Positions 10,855-21,894 of a stretch of 64,000 bases of DNA are shown one piece after another. Positions within the stretch are counted from its first letter, which is position 1, and each line of letters begins with the position of its first letter. The DNA comes from Archegozetes longisetosus (taxonomy: Eukaryota > Arthropoda > Arachnida > Sarcoptiformes > Trhypochthoniidae), in assembly GCA_018873245.2 (NCBI GenBank), contig JAEMBT020000003.1, positions 4,917,843 to 4,981,842 of the forward strand, given 5' to 3'. A program made the translations under genes and the position numbers. Under the pieces are notes generated by a model that was given only the letters and a program-made list of their open reading frames with translations, ran no database searches and had not been told where the DNA came from.

Positions 10855-13800
10855 TTTTGGTCGTTAGTGTCACTATTACTGAAATTCGTCTTGATTCAAA
10901 CTGAAACTGCAAGTTTCAAATCAGTGCTTAAATATGAAGACTATCAAAGCCATTTCATCTTATATGAATTTTTACACAACTTATTCATAGGGAAGTTCTT
11001 ACGAGGAAGGCTTGAAAACTCTCAGAAAAATGTTAACATTTTGTATTGTGAAACTTATAAATAGACCTCATCAATCAGAAAGTTAGAAGTTATTTCAATT
11101 TTAATATAAAGAAGAGTTTTATAGTATAGGCCGTTAATATTGACCTTCGAAATTAGATTTCGTATTAACTTACGTCAATCTTAGATATTATTTAAATGAT
11201 GAAAATGTATAATACGAACCTTCTAAGTAATGCTTATACGAACACAATTAACTTATTTAACTAAATCAAATTCAACATTTGATTGTGTTAGTTGGCATTA
11301 AACTATAAGATTCCATTTATTTCTTAATCATGTTTTGCAATCCTTCCCTTTAATTATATGAACTATTGGAAGAGTCTTTTCTTCATAATGGAGCAAATCA
11401 TGAAAATTACAAAATAATTATTAGATATAATTCCGTAACTATTTTCTGGTACGTTTTAATTTGATCTAACAAGGAGGTTTGAAAACTCTCAGAAAAATTT
11501 TAATATTTTGTATTATGAAACTTATAAGTGGACTAATTATCTTCAATTTAAGCTATAATTGAAGGGCTGAACATGAGGTTATCGGTCACAACTTCAGGTT
11601 GAATGTTAGTCAATATAAAAGCTTTGCTTGAGTTTTGTGCAGATATTATCCATAAGGAGTGTTCCGCGGTCTCTTAGAGCTTGATCCCCAAACATGGATT
11701 CATTTGACACTACCTATATTAAGTGATAAGATGAAAACAATATATATTCTCGCTTATGTCCTTGATCTCTTATCTCTCTTAATCATTTTAAAGATTTTCA
11801 AAAATTCTTTTAGATATAGCGCCCCTAGAGACCCAACATAATGTTTCAGAAAAATGAAGATCACATGTAAAACTCATCCTCTAACTTTTGAGCTTTATCT
11901 TTCGGGGCGATATATCTAAGAGATTTTTGAAAACTTATTTACACTATAAAATCCAGTGCAATAAACTTATAAAATATTTTCGGTACAGCAATATCTGAAT
12001 AATAATTAAACTTTTAGTGAAAGCTTCTTGAAGATCATAAATAACGTCCTGATAGGGAAATCCGAACGAAAGTTTAGTTATTGATTCTTAAGATATTATA
12101 ATGAATAGTATTCTAATACTTTGATATAATTCTAATGATAGTTTAATGAATATTATAAGACTAGTTGTGAGATGATAGGACTTCTCATTCAGTTACGGTG
12201 GACTTTGTCCTCAAACTGAACAATTTGGTTTTGGCAGTACGAAAGTCGAATATTTCTTAATTATTTTAAAATTAAAATGATATTTTCAATTTAATTTAAT
12301 AAAATCGTATTAAAATACACTCATACATTAATAATCAACTAAATTGAATTGATAAAATGCATTTATAAAATGTACGCAGCAATAAAATAATTTTTTAAAA
12401 ATGTAATATTTAGCGTTTAGCTTCACATGTGCTGAAAGACCATAGACATTAATATTATATGCCAAAGCGCTTTTACGGGACTCATTTTTGGTCAGCGATA
12501 TTTTTGTTTTCAATGCACTAATAAATTATTACGATATTATAACGTGAATGTCCATATGTTAACCTTTAAAACGACACGTTATTTAAATATAAAACAGTTA
12601 AATTTATTTGTGATTTTTGTGAAAATATTTTGTTCGGATTTCTCTATCAGGACGATAGTCTACTAGTAATGAAATTTCAAAGTTTTGAATACTTTAGAAT
12701 CATTAAGAGAGATTAGAGATCAAGGTCATAAGCTAGATTATATATTGTTTTCATCTTATCACTTAATATAAGTAGTGTCAAATGAATCCATGTTTGGGGA
12801 TCGGGCTCTAAGAGACCGTGGAACACTCCTTATGGATAATATCTGTACAAAACTCAAGCAAAGCTTTTATATTGACTAACTTTTAACCTGAAGTTGTGAC
12901 CCATAATCTCATGTTCAGCCTCTCAAGTATAGCTTAAATTAAAGATAATTAGTCTACTTATAAGTTTCATAATACGAAATATTAAAATTTTTCTGAGAGT
13001 TTTCAAATTTTCCTTGATGGACCAAATCAAAGCGTACCAGAAAAATAGTTATGGAATTACAAGGAATCATATTGTTTTTGGTCTGTTTTTAAGCTCGCAC
13101 TAAACAATGGCCGCATGCTTTAATTCAAATGTATTTTTGCTTTTTGTTTCTTATTTATCATTCTTTTCAACTAATTTGATTTGATCTGATTACTATTAAT
13201 TATAACCGAGATATTTGATCAGGAAGAAAAAAGCCATACTATAATTTTTCCAAAGACAAAATTAAGAACTTCTTGATAATTGTGACAAACTGAATACAAT
13301 TTTTTCAAATTTGACTTTAGTTCTACTATTCCTTAATTGTTATCAATAAATAAACACTGAACGAGACAATGTGTTGATCATCTGTCTTCAAAAGGTTAAA
13401 GTTAATTGATAGCTTAGCAGCTTTTTGAAAGTTTGTTGAATCCTATGTGTTTTTGCCATAGACTTTACTATAGAGTGGAAACTTAAAAATTTTGGTAATT
13501 TAGTTGCCGATCAAATATCCCGACTATTCTTAGTGATAATCGAATCAAATAAATTTGTATAATAGTGTGATAAACAACAAGAATAGCAATAAGAAATTTG
13601 AATTAAAGAATGAAGTCATTGTTTAACGCGAGTTCAAAAAAGCCAAAAACATGAAACCCCTGTATATTTAATAATTATTTTGTAATTTTCATGATTTGCT
13701 CCATTATGAAGAAAAGACTCTTCCAATAGTTCATATAATTAAAGGGAAGGATTGCAAAACATGATTAAGAAATAAATGGAATCTTATAGTTTAATGCCAA

Positions 13801-14457
13801 CTAACACAATCAAATGTTGAATTTGATTTAGTTAAATAAGTTAATTGTGTTCGTATAAGCATTACTTAGAAGGTTCGTATTATACATTTTCATCATTTAA
13901 ATAATATCTAAGATTGACGTAAGTTAATACGAAATCTAATTTCGAAGGTCAATATTAACGGCCTATACTATAAAACTCTTCTTTATATTAAAATTGAAAT
14001 AACTTCTAACTTTCTGATTGATGAGGTCTATTTATAAGTTTCACAATACAAAATGTTAACATTTTTCTGAGAGTTTTCAAGCCTTCCTCGTAAGAACTTC
14101 CCTATGAATAAGTTGTGTAAAAATTCATATAAGATGAAATGGCTTTGATAGTCTTCATATTTAAGCACTGATTTGAAACTTGCAGTTTCAGTTTGAATCA
14201 AGACGAATTTCAGTAATAGTGACACTAACGACCAAAAATGTCAAATATGTTCTATTATTTATACCAATACTGGTACGATTATCAGGATCCCCGAACCGCT
14301 CATTTGCCTCTAGTTAATCATACACCATTACCAATTATATTGATAATGACTACTTATTACTTATTGGTCACTAAATTCATACCAAAATTTATGGAAACTC
14401 GAAGACCGTATCAACTTCGACTGCCGATGTTGATATATAATACTTTCATGGTTGTAT
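10635..14457. repeat. Large palindrome joining elongase copies B and C head-to-head
   Basis: The outer arms, about 10642-11420 and 13672-14450, are inverted copies with hardly any visible difference; a 65-codon open frame reads identically in both. They contain the first 70 or so codons of type-1 exon 1 and the upstream region. The arms are symmetric about position 12546. Inside lies a second, more diverged inverted repeat. Confidence 0.85.
11465..13035. repeat. Inner foldback of the B/C palindrome
   Basis: Sequence from about 11470 to 12080 pairs in inverse orientation with about 12640-13035, for example around the 'gagcttgatccccaaacatgg' region and the TAGGGAAATCCGAAC / GTTCGGATTTC pair. 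The same repeat family occurs as a separate palindrome at 36681-37615. The central part, 12080-12630, has no recognised content; a 61-codon frame on the minus strand there has no known relative. Confidence 0.65.
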
Positions 14458-16325
14458 CGAATGCTTACTTCTTCTATGAATTTACTAGAAGATTTAATTA
14501 CGGAAAAGTACTTTTAAACTTTAAATATCCAACTGAAAAAACATTAACACCAGAATTATCGATATATATAAATTTAGGTAAGACCGATAATATATTTGTT
14601 TTATACAAGTGATATTTTTGCAGTTTTCGTTTATAGCAGTCATTATTATGGATATAATAAAAGTTGAGCTCGAAGTTAGATAATGGCGCATATTACCTAA
14701 TAAATTTGCTGAATTGTTGCTTTAGAAAAGTAATTTAGAAGCACTCCAATTTTTTCATAAATGTAGTTGTAAAACATAATTTACTTTTGCAATTCAGTCA
14801 GATTTTGCTGCGGTTGAAATTATATAAAACTACTTCACTTTTGTTTGAATTATTATGATTCATTTGTAATTTACTTATATTCATTTTCATTTTCTTGCGT
14901 TTCCCTCCCATTCGGGAGACTCACTCGACTCACTCGAGCCCATTTACAGAGTGAGTTTTTCGAGGCAGTCGGGCGGGGTATGTACTTCGAGCCAATGGCT
15001 GTTATAACCGAGGACATGGAGCCAGCGCCAGCATGTCACCCTCAAAGGAGTATAACGACTACGGGTTTCGAACCTGGGATCTGCGCCCCAATGTTCGACT
15101 CGCTGACCACTACACCCCATTGACCCTTTTTTCTTCTATTTTATTCTTGAAATTATTTAATATTGTTCTCTTTCTTTTCTTTTCTAAAATCATTTACTTT
15201 TGCTTCAATGAATTCATAGATTTATACATCCAAGAATTCATAAAGTAAAAATTTTGCAAAATATGACTTAGCTGTATTTTTCATGGAAAAAATCCCAATT
15301 CAAGATGTCACTAATTATATTATTATAACCACATTAATCAAAAATTTCAATAATTTCTTATCTATATACAAGGTAACTATTAAGCGATTAATTTCGATAA
15401 CAAAATACAATTTGAGGTAATTTTTTGTCTTTTAAGAAATTTTAGACCTATTACAACACTATGAGATTCATGGCAAATATATTTAAAATCCGTCAATTTA
15501 TATTAGTTTACTTCGAAATTTCGAGTCATACTCTTTTCTAATTTTGAACATCGATTTTGGATAGTTAAATAAAAGAATGAAATACCTTCAAAAATTAAAC
15601 AGTAATTACGTGACACTTCAAAAATTAACTAAAACTTATTGAGCTTGACTTAAACAGCTTTTCTCAAACTAAACTGCAGTCACAAATTTATAGGTTTCGA
15701 AATCGTTTTCATCTACTAGAACTATTCTATAGCAGAAGAGATAGTGCTCTGAAATTGAAATCAATTTAAAATGAATATTGTTCAATTCACAGGTTATTTG
15801 TATTTTTTATCAAAATTCGCTGATTTGATCGACACCTTCTTCTTTGCGTTACGTAAAAAGAATGGTCATATTTCGATTCTCCACTTATATCATCACATTT
15901 CTGTCCCCATCTTCGGATGGTTACTGCTTAAGATAAACATTCTCGTGCCTGCTGTCCTTCTCTTCGCGACAATGAACACTTTTGTAAGAATTGGTTCATT
16001 CATGCAGTTTATCAATGCTTTTGTTTGATAACTTTTTATTAAATTTGTTATCTTTCTGAATTTACAGATTCACTTCGTTATGTATTCGTATTATGCTTTA
16101 TCTTCATTCGGGCCCAAAATACAAAAGTACTTGTGGTGGAAAAGATATATAACTCAATTACAGTTGTCACAATTCGCAATTCTTGGTATATATGATGTTG
16201 TAATGATTTTCATGCAAGAGGGTTACCCTTTATTCTGGTCTATGGTTGCATTACCTCAACCGCTTTTCTTTTTTTACATGTTTTACGATTTCTATCGAAA
16301 AGCATACAAAAAGCGATTAAATTGA
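14238..16325 (+). CDS. Type-1 ELOVL very-long-chain fatty acid elongase, copy C (intact)
   Basis: The exons are 14238-14577, 15793-15983 and 16068-16325 (introns of 1215 and 84 bp, GT-AG). They join without a stop into 262 aa. ELO proteins are polytopic ER-membrane condensing enzymes that extend fatty acyl-CoAs with malonyl-CoA. Visible motifs are DPRT (about residue 17), hydrophobic segments near 29-47 and 65-80, the catalytic histidine box HLYHH at 144-148, MYSYY at 182-186 followed by [13 protein letters not shown], and a basic C-terminus (KKRLN) suited to ER retention. The ATG follows a sequence conserved in copies F and G. A SINE lies in intron 1. Substrate specificity cannot be read from sequence. 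Confidence 0.88.
14885..15128 (-). mobile_element. tRNA-derived SINE in intron 1 of copy C
   Basis: Reading the minus strand, a tRNA-like head begins near 15120. A pol III A-box-like motif (TGTAGTGGTCAGC, 15114-15102) is followed by a perfect B box (GGTTCGAAACC, 15074-15064), about 50 bp apart as in tRNA genes. The block is much richer in GC than its surroundings. It is absent from the matching intron-1 positions of copies B, F and G, so it inserted into copy C alone. The exact left end is uncertain. Confidence 0.75.
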
Positions 16326-16831
16326 TTCAAACTCACTTTGATCACAAACCTCGCTGCATTTAATAATAGATTTTTTATACCTTGTAATCGATCAGATCAA
16401 TTTGGTCAGCGTATTTCTGATACGGTTCTAACTCTGCTTACCTATTAGTAGATATTTAGATTTTAAAATAATGACAAACTATTCTTACCTAAAATTTTAA
16501 TTTCAAACTTTTTAATTTGGTTTTATACAAAAGAAATTTTTTTTGTAATTTACAATATAACAAAGCTATATTAAACTATGTGGTGGTAGATTTATTATTT
16601 TTTGGGATAAAATAAGACTTATTAAAAGTATGATTTATAGAAATTTAATGATATATCATTTAAATTATTTTTTATTAGCGAAAATTTTTTGAATCTACAG
16701 ACTTAATGATATCCAAAGAATATTAATTTTCCAAAGATTGTAGACGCTTATTAAATAAATGAAATTTGCGAAATTGGTGAATAAAATTCGATTTTAAATA
16801 GTTAGACCTCGAAGTGGCTTATTTAATAATT
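16326..16831. other. 3' flank of elongase copy C
   Basis: No gene is seen. The sequence is shared, diverged, with the regions after copies F (42666-43160) and G (61739-61830 and 62708-63000), and in inverse orientation with 4800-5320 and 6530-7560. Confidence 0.6.
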
Positions 16832-17300
16832 AGGGTGATCAACCGTCAAGATTTCGCCTTGACAGTCAAGGTTTATGATCCTTGTCAAGAGTCAAGACAA
16901 GATTTGGCTTAATTGGAAAAATGTAAAGATTTCAGACTTGAAACTCATAAAATCATATAAATAGCAGGTGTTTGAAATCTTTCATCGGAATAAAATACCA
17001 ACTCTTTAAAAACAGATTAAAAGCCCTAATATTTAGTGATGAGATAAAGAATGGCTAAAGATTTGTACTATATTTGAGCTTTAAACAAAAACAGATTAAT
17101 TACATCTGTGCTTAAGTTTCATTGTTTTGTGAAATATAGAAGTATTTTAAAACTAAAAATTATTTCTGAATAATTAATAGTTTTCAGAAGTATTCTTTAT
17201 TTATTTAAAAATAACGTAATATGAATGAACCTCAATATATAAGGTCCCCCTTTGTATTTGCTTTTGTCAAGATTTGAAGCACTCATAAGTTGATCACCCT
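16832..17300. mobile_element. MITE with AGGGTGATCAAC terminal inverted repeats
   Basis: It begins AGGGTGATCAAC and ends with the exact inverse, GTTGATCACCCT. The AT-rich flanks look like an imperfect 9-10-bp duplication. The paralogous 3' flank of copy F, at about 43155-43175, reads straight across without it. The ends resemble those of the element at 54769-55200 (AGGATGACC / GTCACCCT). Confidence 0.7.
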
Positions 17301-17742
17301 ATTTATAATAGCTAGTTTCAAAATGCATAAATCTGATTCTCCTAATTACTGCTTGTCAAAACGATTATACCAGTTTTAAATTTCCGCGTAAGATAGAAAA
17401 ACTCAATTCAATATTGTAATTTAAAAAGAGTAAAACATATTTAAGACTTGAGAGCTAAGCAGAATTTTACTAAACAATCAATTGAGCCATTATTAGGTGG
17501 CTCTCCTGGACCATCAAAAATATAGATATATTGTGAGAAAACGAAAAATTAAATCGCTTATGACTCATATTAGAGCCAATGCTCGAAATTCAACTTCAAG
17601 CGTTCATTTCTTAGATTAATCCTCAAATTGTGTAGCATATTCTTTTAAATTAAATAATTATTGCTTCAATTTAAATTATATCTCTGTTTAAAATACGTTT
17701 AAAATATTTTCAAACTCCTGAGGTATTAATTTATATCACATT
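17301..17742. repeat. Distal part of the elongase C/F segmental duplication
   Basis: The block matches about 43165-43595 closely, including GAGAAAACGAAAAATT and the AAATACGTTTAAAA region. Similarity ends abruptly after a TATATCACA / CATATCACA junction at 17742 and 43595. The segment carrying copy C and its downstream sequence was therefore duplicated as a unit with copy F. No coding sequence is seen. Confidence 0.65.
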
Positions 17743-17853
17743 AATATATCTCATTATGTCACTGATGTGACACTAAATGAGACCTAAGTCGCTGTCGTTA
17801 ATGCTATTAATCCCGAACTCATTACTGGTATTCGAAACGGATTTGACAGTGAA

Positions 17854-18057
17854 ATGTCTAAATACTATCCGAATGACAATTCTATTGAATTGATAGTCTA
17901 TGACGAACAAATTTGTGATTCAAGTCTAGTATCGAATCAATCGTTCAGTCAAATACCGGAAACTAGACAACGAACTAAACATAAAAAACATAATTCAGTT
18001 TACAATCAGTCAAAAATTGCTGATTTGAGTCAACAAACGATAGACTCTTTCCAGTGA
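17854..18057 (+). CDS. Short hypothetical ORF, possibly a TE remnant
   Basis: The ATG at 17854 opens 67 codons; the same frame is open about 50 bp further upstream without a start. The composition (acidic, then Gln/Lys-rich) looks protein-like, and the frame lies between the end of the elongase duplication and a pogo-type element. I recognise no domain. It may be the tail of a lost transposon gene or chance. Confidence 0.25.
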   Translation: MSKYYPNDNSIELIVYDEQICDSSLVSNQSFSQIPETRQRTKHKKHNSVYNQSKIADLSQQTIDSFQ

Positions 18058-18192
18058 ACAAGGAGGTGGAGACATATTAAAATGCGGCGAAATTATGAAC
18101 TAAAACCTATATATTAGTATATTGAATCTAGGCTTTGTTGTATAAGTAGCTCTATTGCATTCATTTTCCGTGCACTATAGTTGAAAATTTAT

Positions 18193-19034
18193 ACAGCAAT
18201 ATCTCCGTATAGTGACCAGTTGGATAAAATAATTGAGATTCCTTATATTACTCGTCCAAAAAAAGAAGATGCACAAACACCTCTAGAGTTAGAGGTCTTA
18301 ACAAATAATGAAACTTACACAAAACTTTTTAACCAATCAAAAAGCACTTTAACATAAACATAACACTTAATTAATTACATAACTTTATACTGTGATAAAA
18401 TTGATTTAATTGTTGTTAAATTATGAAAATTTTCGGTAAAAATAATTTAAAATGTGAAAAACGGGCTTATATTGTGTCTCAACAGAAAAGAGTCGTAATT
18501 AAAAAATATAATGATTTGATTAAAGTATTATTAAAGATGAGGAAACGGGACGTAATTGATAATATTATAAATTTACGTACGATGATATTATAGCAACATT
18601 ATCAATTACGTCCCGTTTCCTCATCTTTAATAATACTTTAATCAAATCATTATATTTTTTAATTACGACTCTTTTCTGTTGAGACACAATATAAGCCCGT
18701 TTTTCACATTTTAAATTATTTTTACCGAAAATTTTCATAATTTAACAACAATTAAATCAATTTTATCACAGTATAAAGTTATGTAATTAATTAAGTGTTA
18801 TGTTTATGTTAAAGTGCTTTTTGATTGGTTAAAAAGTTTTGTGTAAGTTTCATTATTTGTTAAGACCTCTAACTCTAGAGGTGTTTGTGCATCTTCTTTT
18901 TTTGGAAGAGTAATAAGTCTACTTCACTATAAGAGGTAATTTTACATTAGTTGGTATGTCAGAAACAGACTATAGTTTTCGATATATCGAGATTTCATTA
19001 CAAGGAGTTTTATTATATCGAGGTATTACTGTAT
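18193..19034. mobile_element. Pogo/Tigger-type MITE enclosing a large foldback
   Basis: The left end reads CAGCAATATCTCCGTATAG and the right end, inverted, CAGTAATACCTCGATATAAT. Both resemble pogo/Tigger termini and are bordered by TA-rich flanks. No transposase is inside. The interior is dominated by the 670-bp foldback at 18246-18915. Confidence 0.5.
18246..18915. repeat. Near-perfect foldback, two 318-bp arms
   Basis: The arms 18246-18563 and 18598-18915 are inverse complements with a single visible mismatch close to the outer edge, around a loop of about 34 bp. A transcript would form a hairpin over 300 bp long. It contains no gene. The arms end with TATTACTC-type sequence next to the pogo-like termini. 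Confidence 0.9.
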
Positions 19035-19294
19035 TATTTCAATAACATTTTAAGATAAAATGACTAATAGTTTATCCATCTATCAGTTTTATTAGAGTTT
19101 TATCTATTAATCGAAAACTTTCTACTCCCTTTAGAGAAAGATTTGTTGTATAAAGTTTTGAATAGAAAATATTTATTATTACATAAGAAAGTATGTCAAT
19201 TATTAAGAAATTCGATATAATCAAAATTATTGTTTAATATAATTGTGAAGAACCTTTTCTGCATTTTTCTGAGATTTATTCTATGACAAATATA

Positions 19295-21488
19295 TCATTT
19301 TGTTAACTTTAAATGAGATTTTATTATTAAGTTTTCTCTATTTGCAATTTTTTCTTTGACTTTCTGACTAATATTCTCTTTAGTTTCTTCTGACAATTCT
19401 TTATAAGATCTTTTGACACGTTTATGATTCATTAAATAACTGTTTCGCGCGAAGTATTTGAGACAGTTTGCAGTTGTATTAAAGCGATTGTTATTCATTG
19501 ATATTTGATATTTAACGGAATAATTAAATTCTTCAATAGCTGGAGAAAAGAAAAATTATTAAACAACTGCTTAATAAAAATAGATATCTCTATACTAAAA
19601 CCTTGGGTATTAAAAATTGAAAATTTTCCAAAACGTCTTATGAGTTCAGGAAAATGGTTTAATACATGCATATATGGAGTTAGACGTTTGTTTCCGAATT
19701 CAATGACATTTAATTTGAATAGTCTTTTGTAACCAACAAAAATATCTTTAATCATGTTTACTAATATTTTCGAATCCTCATTGTTTGATGCATTTTCTAT
19801 CAATTCAAATATTTTTTGCCATTTATCTCAAATAATAATAATTTCTCGAATTCCCTTAAAGTTTCCAAAATTGATTGAGAGATATTTTATTATAAAATTT
19901 GAAGATTCGATTCTCATTTTCATGTTATTAGATTGAACTTTGTATTTTATGCAGAATTCATTCACAACATCTTTGTAAATTTTTTCTGATATATTATTCT
20001 TCGTGAGTTCTAAATTGATTGTTTCGATCGAATTAATACTTGATAGCTTATTACAATTCTCTATAGAAGAGATCACAGAACTCATAAAATTTTCCAATAT
20101 TCGTATACGAAAGTGAAGAGTATCAATGACTATAGAATTCGGAGATATTTTAATAAGCATATCATTTTTTATTCCTTTATTTGATCTCGTTTTCAAATCG
20201 TCCCAATCCGCTATCATTCTACTAGTCCTCCATCTGATTGTGGTCTCCATTTCTCATTATCGAAGAATCCATTAACATCACTTAAGTCATTCTTATTTAT
20301 TGTACAATAAATGCAATTATTTTTAGCACAAGCTCCATTCAGCCCCATAAAAGTATATAAAGATTTCATATCAGAGCAGATGATGAAATTAAAATTTAAA
20401 TTAATGCCATTGATTATTATATTCTCACTTGATATCATATTTTGTAATTCTTTATGCAAAGTTTCAAAATAATTTTTTAATAATTCATAATTCTCATCAC
20501 ATGAAATCAGTGCTAATAAAACAAGATATTTAGAGTTAAAATAATCTTTATCTTCGCTTTCGTAAGCACAAAGTGTATAAGCAGTATATTTGTATTTATT
20601 ATTAAGTGTTGTTCCGTCAACAGCAAGTTTTATTGTTATAGGTTGCGACAAGTCAATTATCTTCTTATTCTTTCTTTTCTCTAATAAAAGTATTGTCACA
20701 TTTATTTCTGTGACGAGGGATCATCTATACACGAAAGACCCGATCTAAATGTTTTTTGTAGAGTCTTTCCAATTTACTTTATTCTATTCTATGTGTATAG
20801 GACTATAGAGATAGAATTATTACAATTACTTACATACTATATAGTACAGTTATTAACTATTACTTTTCTTACATACTATACAGTAAGTAAGAGAGATTTC
20901 TTACATACAGTAAGTTTCTTACATACTTTAAGTAAAAGTAAGACCTGTCCTTAATAAGAAATCACCTCTGCTTTTATACTCTTTTGATGTCCTAAACTTA
21001 CTATATTTAGCTCAATGGAAAAAATTATTCTTACATCAAAATACTTGTAATTTAGGTAAACAATACATAGTCAATTGGAAATTTACCTGTACTGTAACTA
21101 AAAACTTAGGACACCTAAAAGATGTAACTACAGTTTCTACAATTACTTTATTTTTATCTTATCAAAAATAGATTAATATCTTATTCTTAAAACGAAGAAA
21201 ACAAACTGAATAAACATAAAAACTAAATAATATTTTTCTATTTCACAGTATGCTTTTCTCGAAAGCGTATTTTACATTTAGAAAACTTCCATTTATATCA
21301 TTTATGTCGTCAGTTACATTTATGATAGGTATTTCAGAATCGATCTCTTTCTTAAGTTGACATAAATGGTTATAACTATTTAAATTGCAATTATTGACAG
21401 TCAAGGCTTTCAATGCATCGTCGGAAATATTGTTTTTTTGTACCTCGCAAAGAGTTTTATACAAATCAGATTTTTGTTTTTCGTTCAT
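19295..21488 (-). pseudogene. TE-type ORF 3 (transposase-like), split by a solo LTR and frame breaks
   Basis: The ATG at 21488 overlaps the stop of ORF 2 as ATGA. The frame runs to 21252, is interrupted by a solo LTR (20694-21247), and resumes in the same frame to 20214 when LTR and target duplication are discounted. It then shifts near 20240 and continues to 19828. A stop separates that from 19803-19495, and a further frame reaches 19295. Visible motifs are VDGTTL, FIICSDMKSLYTFMGL followed by CIYC, LHFRIRI, and TPYMHVLNHFPEL followed by NTQGF. From memory these recall long uncharacterised transposon-like proteins repeated in several invertebrate genomes; I cannot assign a superfamily. The copy is inactive. 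Confidence 0.55.
20694..21247 (+). mobile_element. Solo LTR inserted in TE ORF 3
   Basis: The 554-bp sequence begins TGTCACATTTATTTC and ends CTATTTCACA (TG...CA), flanked by a direct 4-bp duplication GTAT (20690-20693 and 21248-21251). It has an internal array of TACTGTA/TATGTAAGAA-type units. A longer copy of the same LTR lies inverted at 41037-41736. No internal retroelement part is present. Confidence 0.85.
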
Positions 21489-21868
21489 ATTTGTATATGA
21501 GATGAATTTTTTAACATCAATATCTCCAACATTTCTTCTGTTAATCCATTTTCAAAGTCTATCAATAGAGTACTTTTTCCTGATTTCAATGTAATTAACT
21601 TAAGCTTTAAACCATAACTATCAAAATATTTATTAAGAGGGGCGCTAATATTGTCTTGAATTTTGTTAAGTAAAATTTTCTGATTTTTATCATTGCATAA
21701 TTCGTAACACTTATTATTTTCAACAAAATGATTTTGACTCTTCAAGTTTTGAATTTCTAACTCTAAAAGTTTTATTTGCTTTTTGTACTCACAGTTTTCT
21801 GATGTCAACTCTCTTATCATTCTTTTATATTCTTCACATGGCTTACACTTGTTGATTGTGGTCTGCAT
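21485..21868 (-). CDS. TE-type ORF 2, 127-aa coiled-coil protein with CxxC
   Basis: The ATG at 21868 opens 127 codons. The N-terminus has CKPCEEYKRM, followed by a Leu/Glu/Lys-rich stretch (about residues 15-50) with heptad-like spacing that suggests a coiled coil. The stop overlaps the ATG of ORF 3 (ATGA), and ORF 1 ends 26 bp upstream, so three ORFs lie almost touching. I do not recognise the family. It may be the N-terminal part of the ORF-3 protein if the ATGA is a frame break. Confidence 0.4.
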   Translation of the reverse strand: MQTTINKCKPCEEYKRMIRELTSENCEYKKQIKLLELEIQNLKSQNHFVENNKCYELCNDKNQKILLNKIQDNISAPLNKYFDSYGLKLKLITLKSGKSTLLIDFENGLTEEMLEILMLKNSSHIQI

Positions 21869-21894
21869 TTTATAATTTAAGATGACTAGAATAT

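Noticed and set aside
12328-12513. 61-codon minus-strand open frame
   Set aside because: It lies in the centre of the palindrome and has no recognisable protein features.
14845-15123. 92-codon open frame in intron 1 of elongase C
   Set aside because: It runs through the tRNA-derived SINE in antisense; its GC-rich content explains the open frame.
15060-15125. A functional tRNA gene
   Set aside because: A and B boxes are present, but no complete cloverleaf with anticodon arm and acceptor stem could be formed; a SINE head explains it better.
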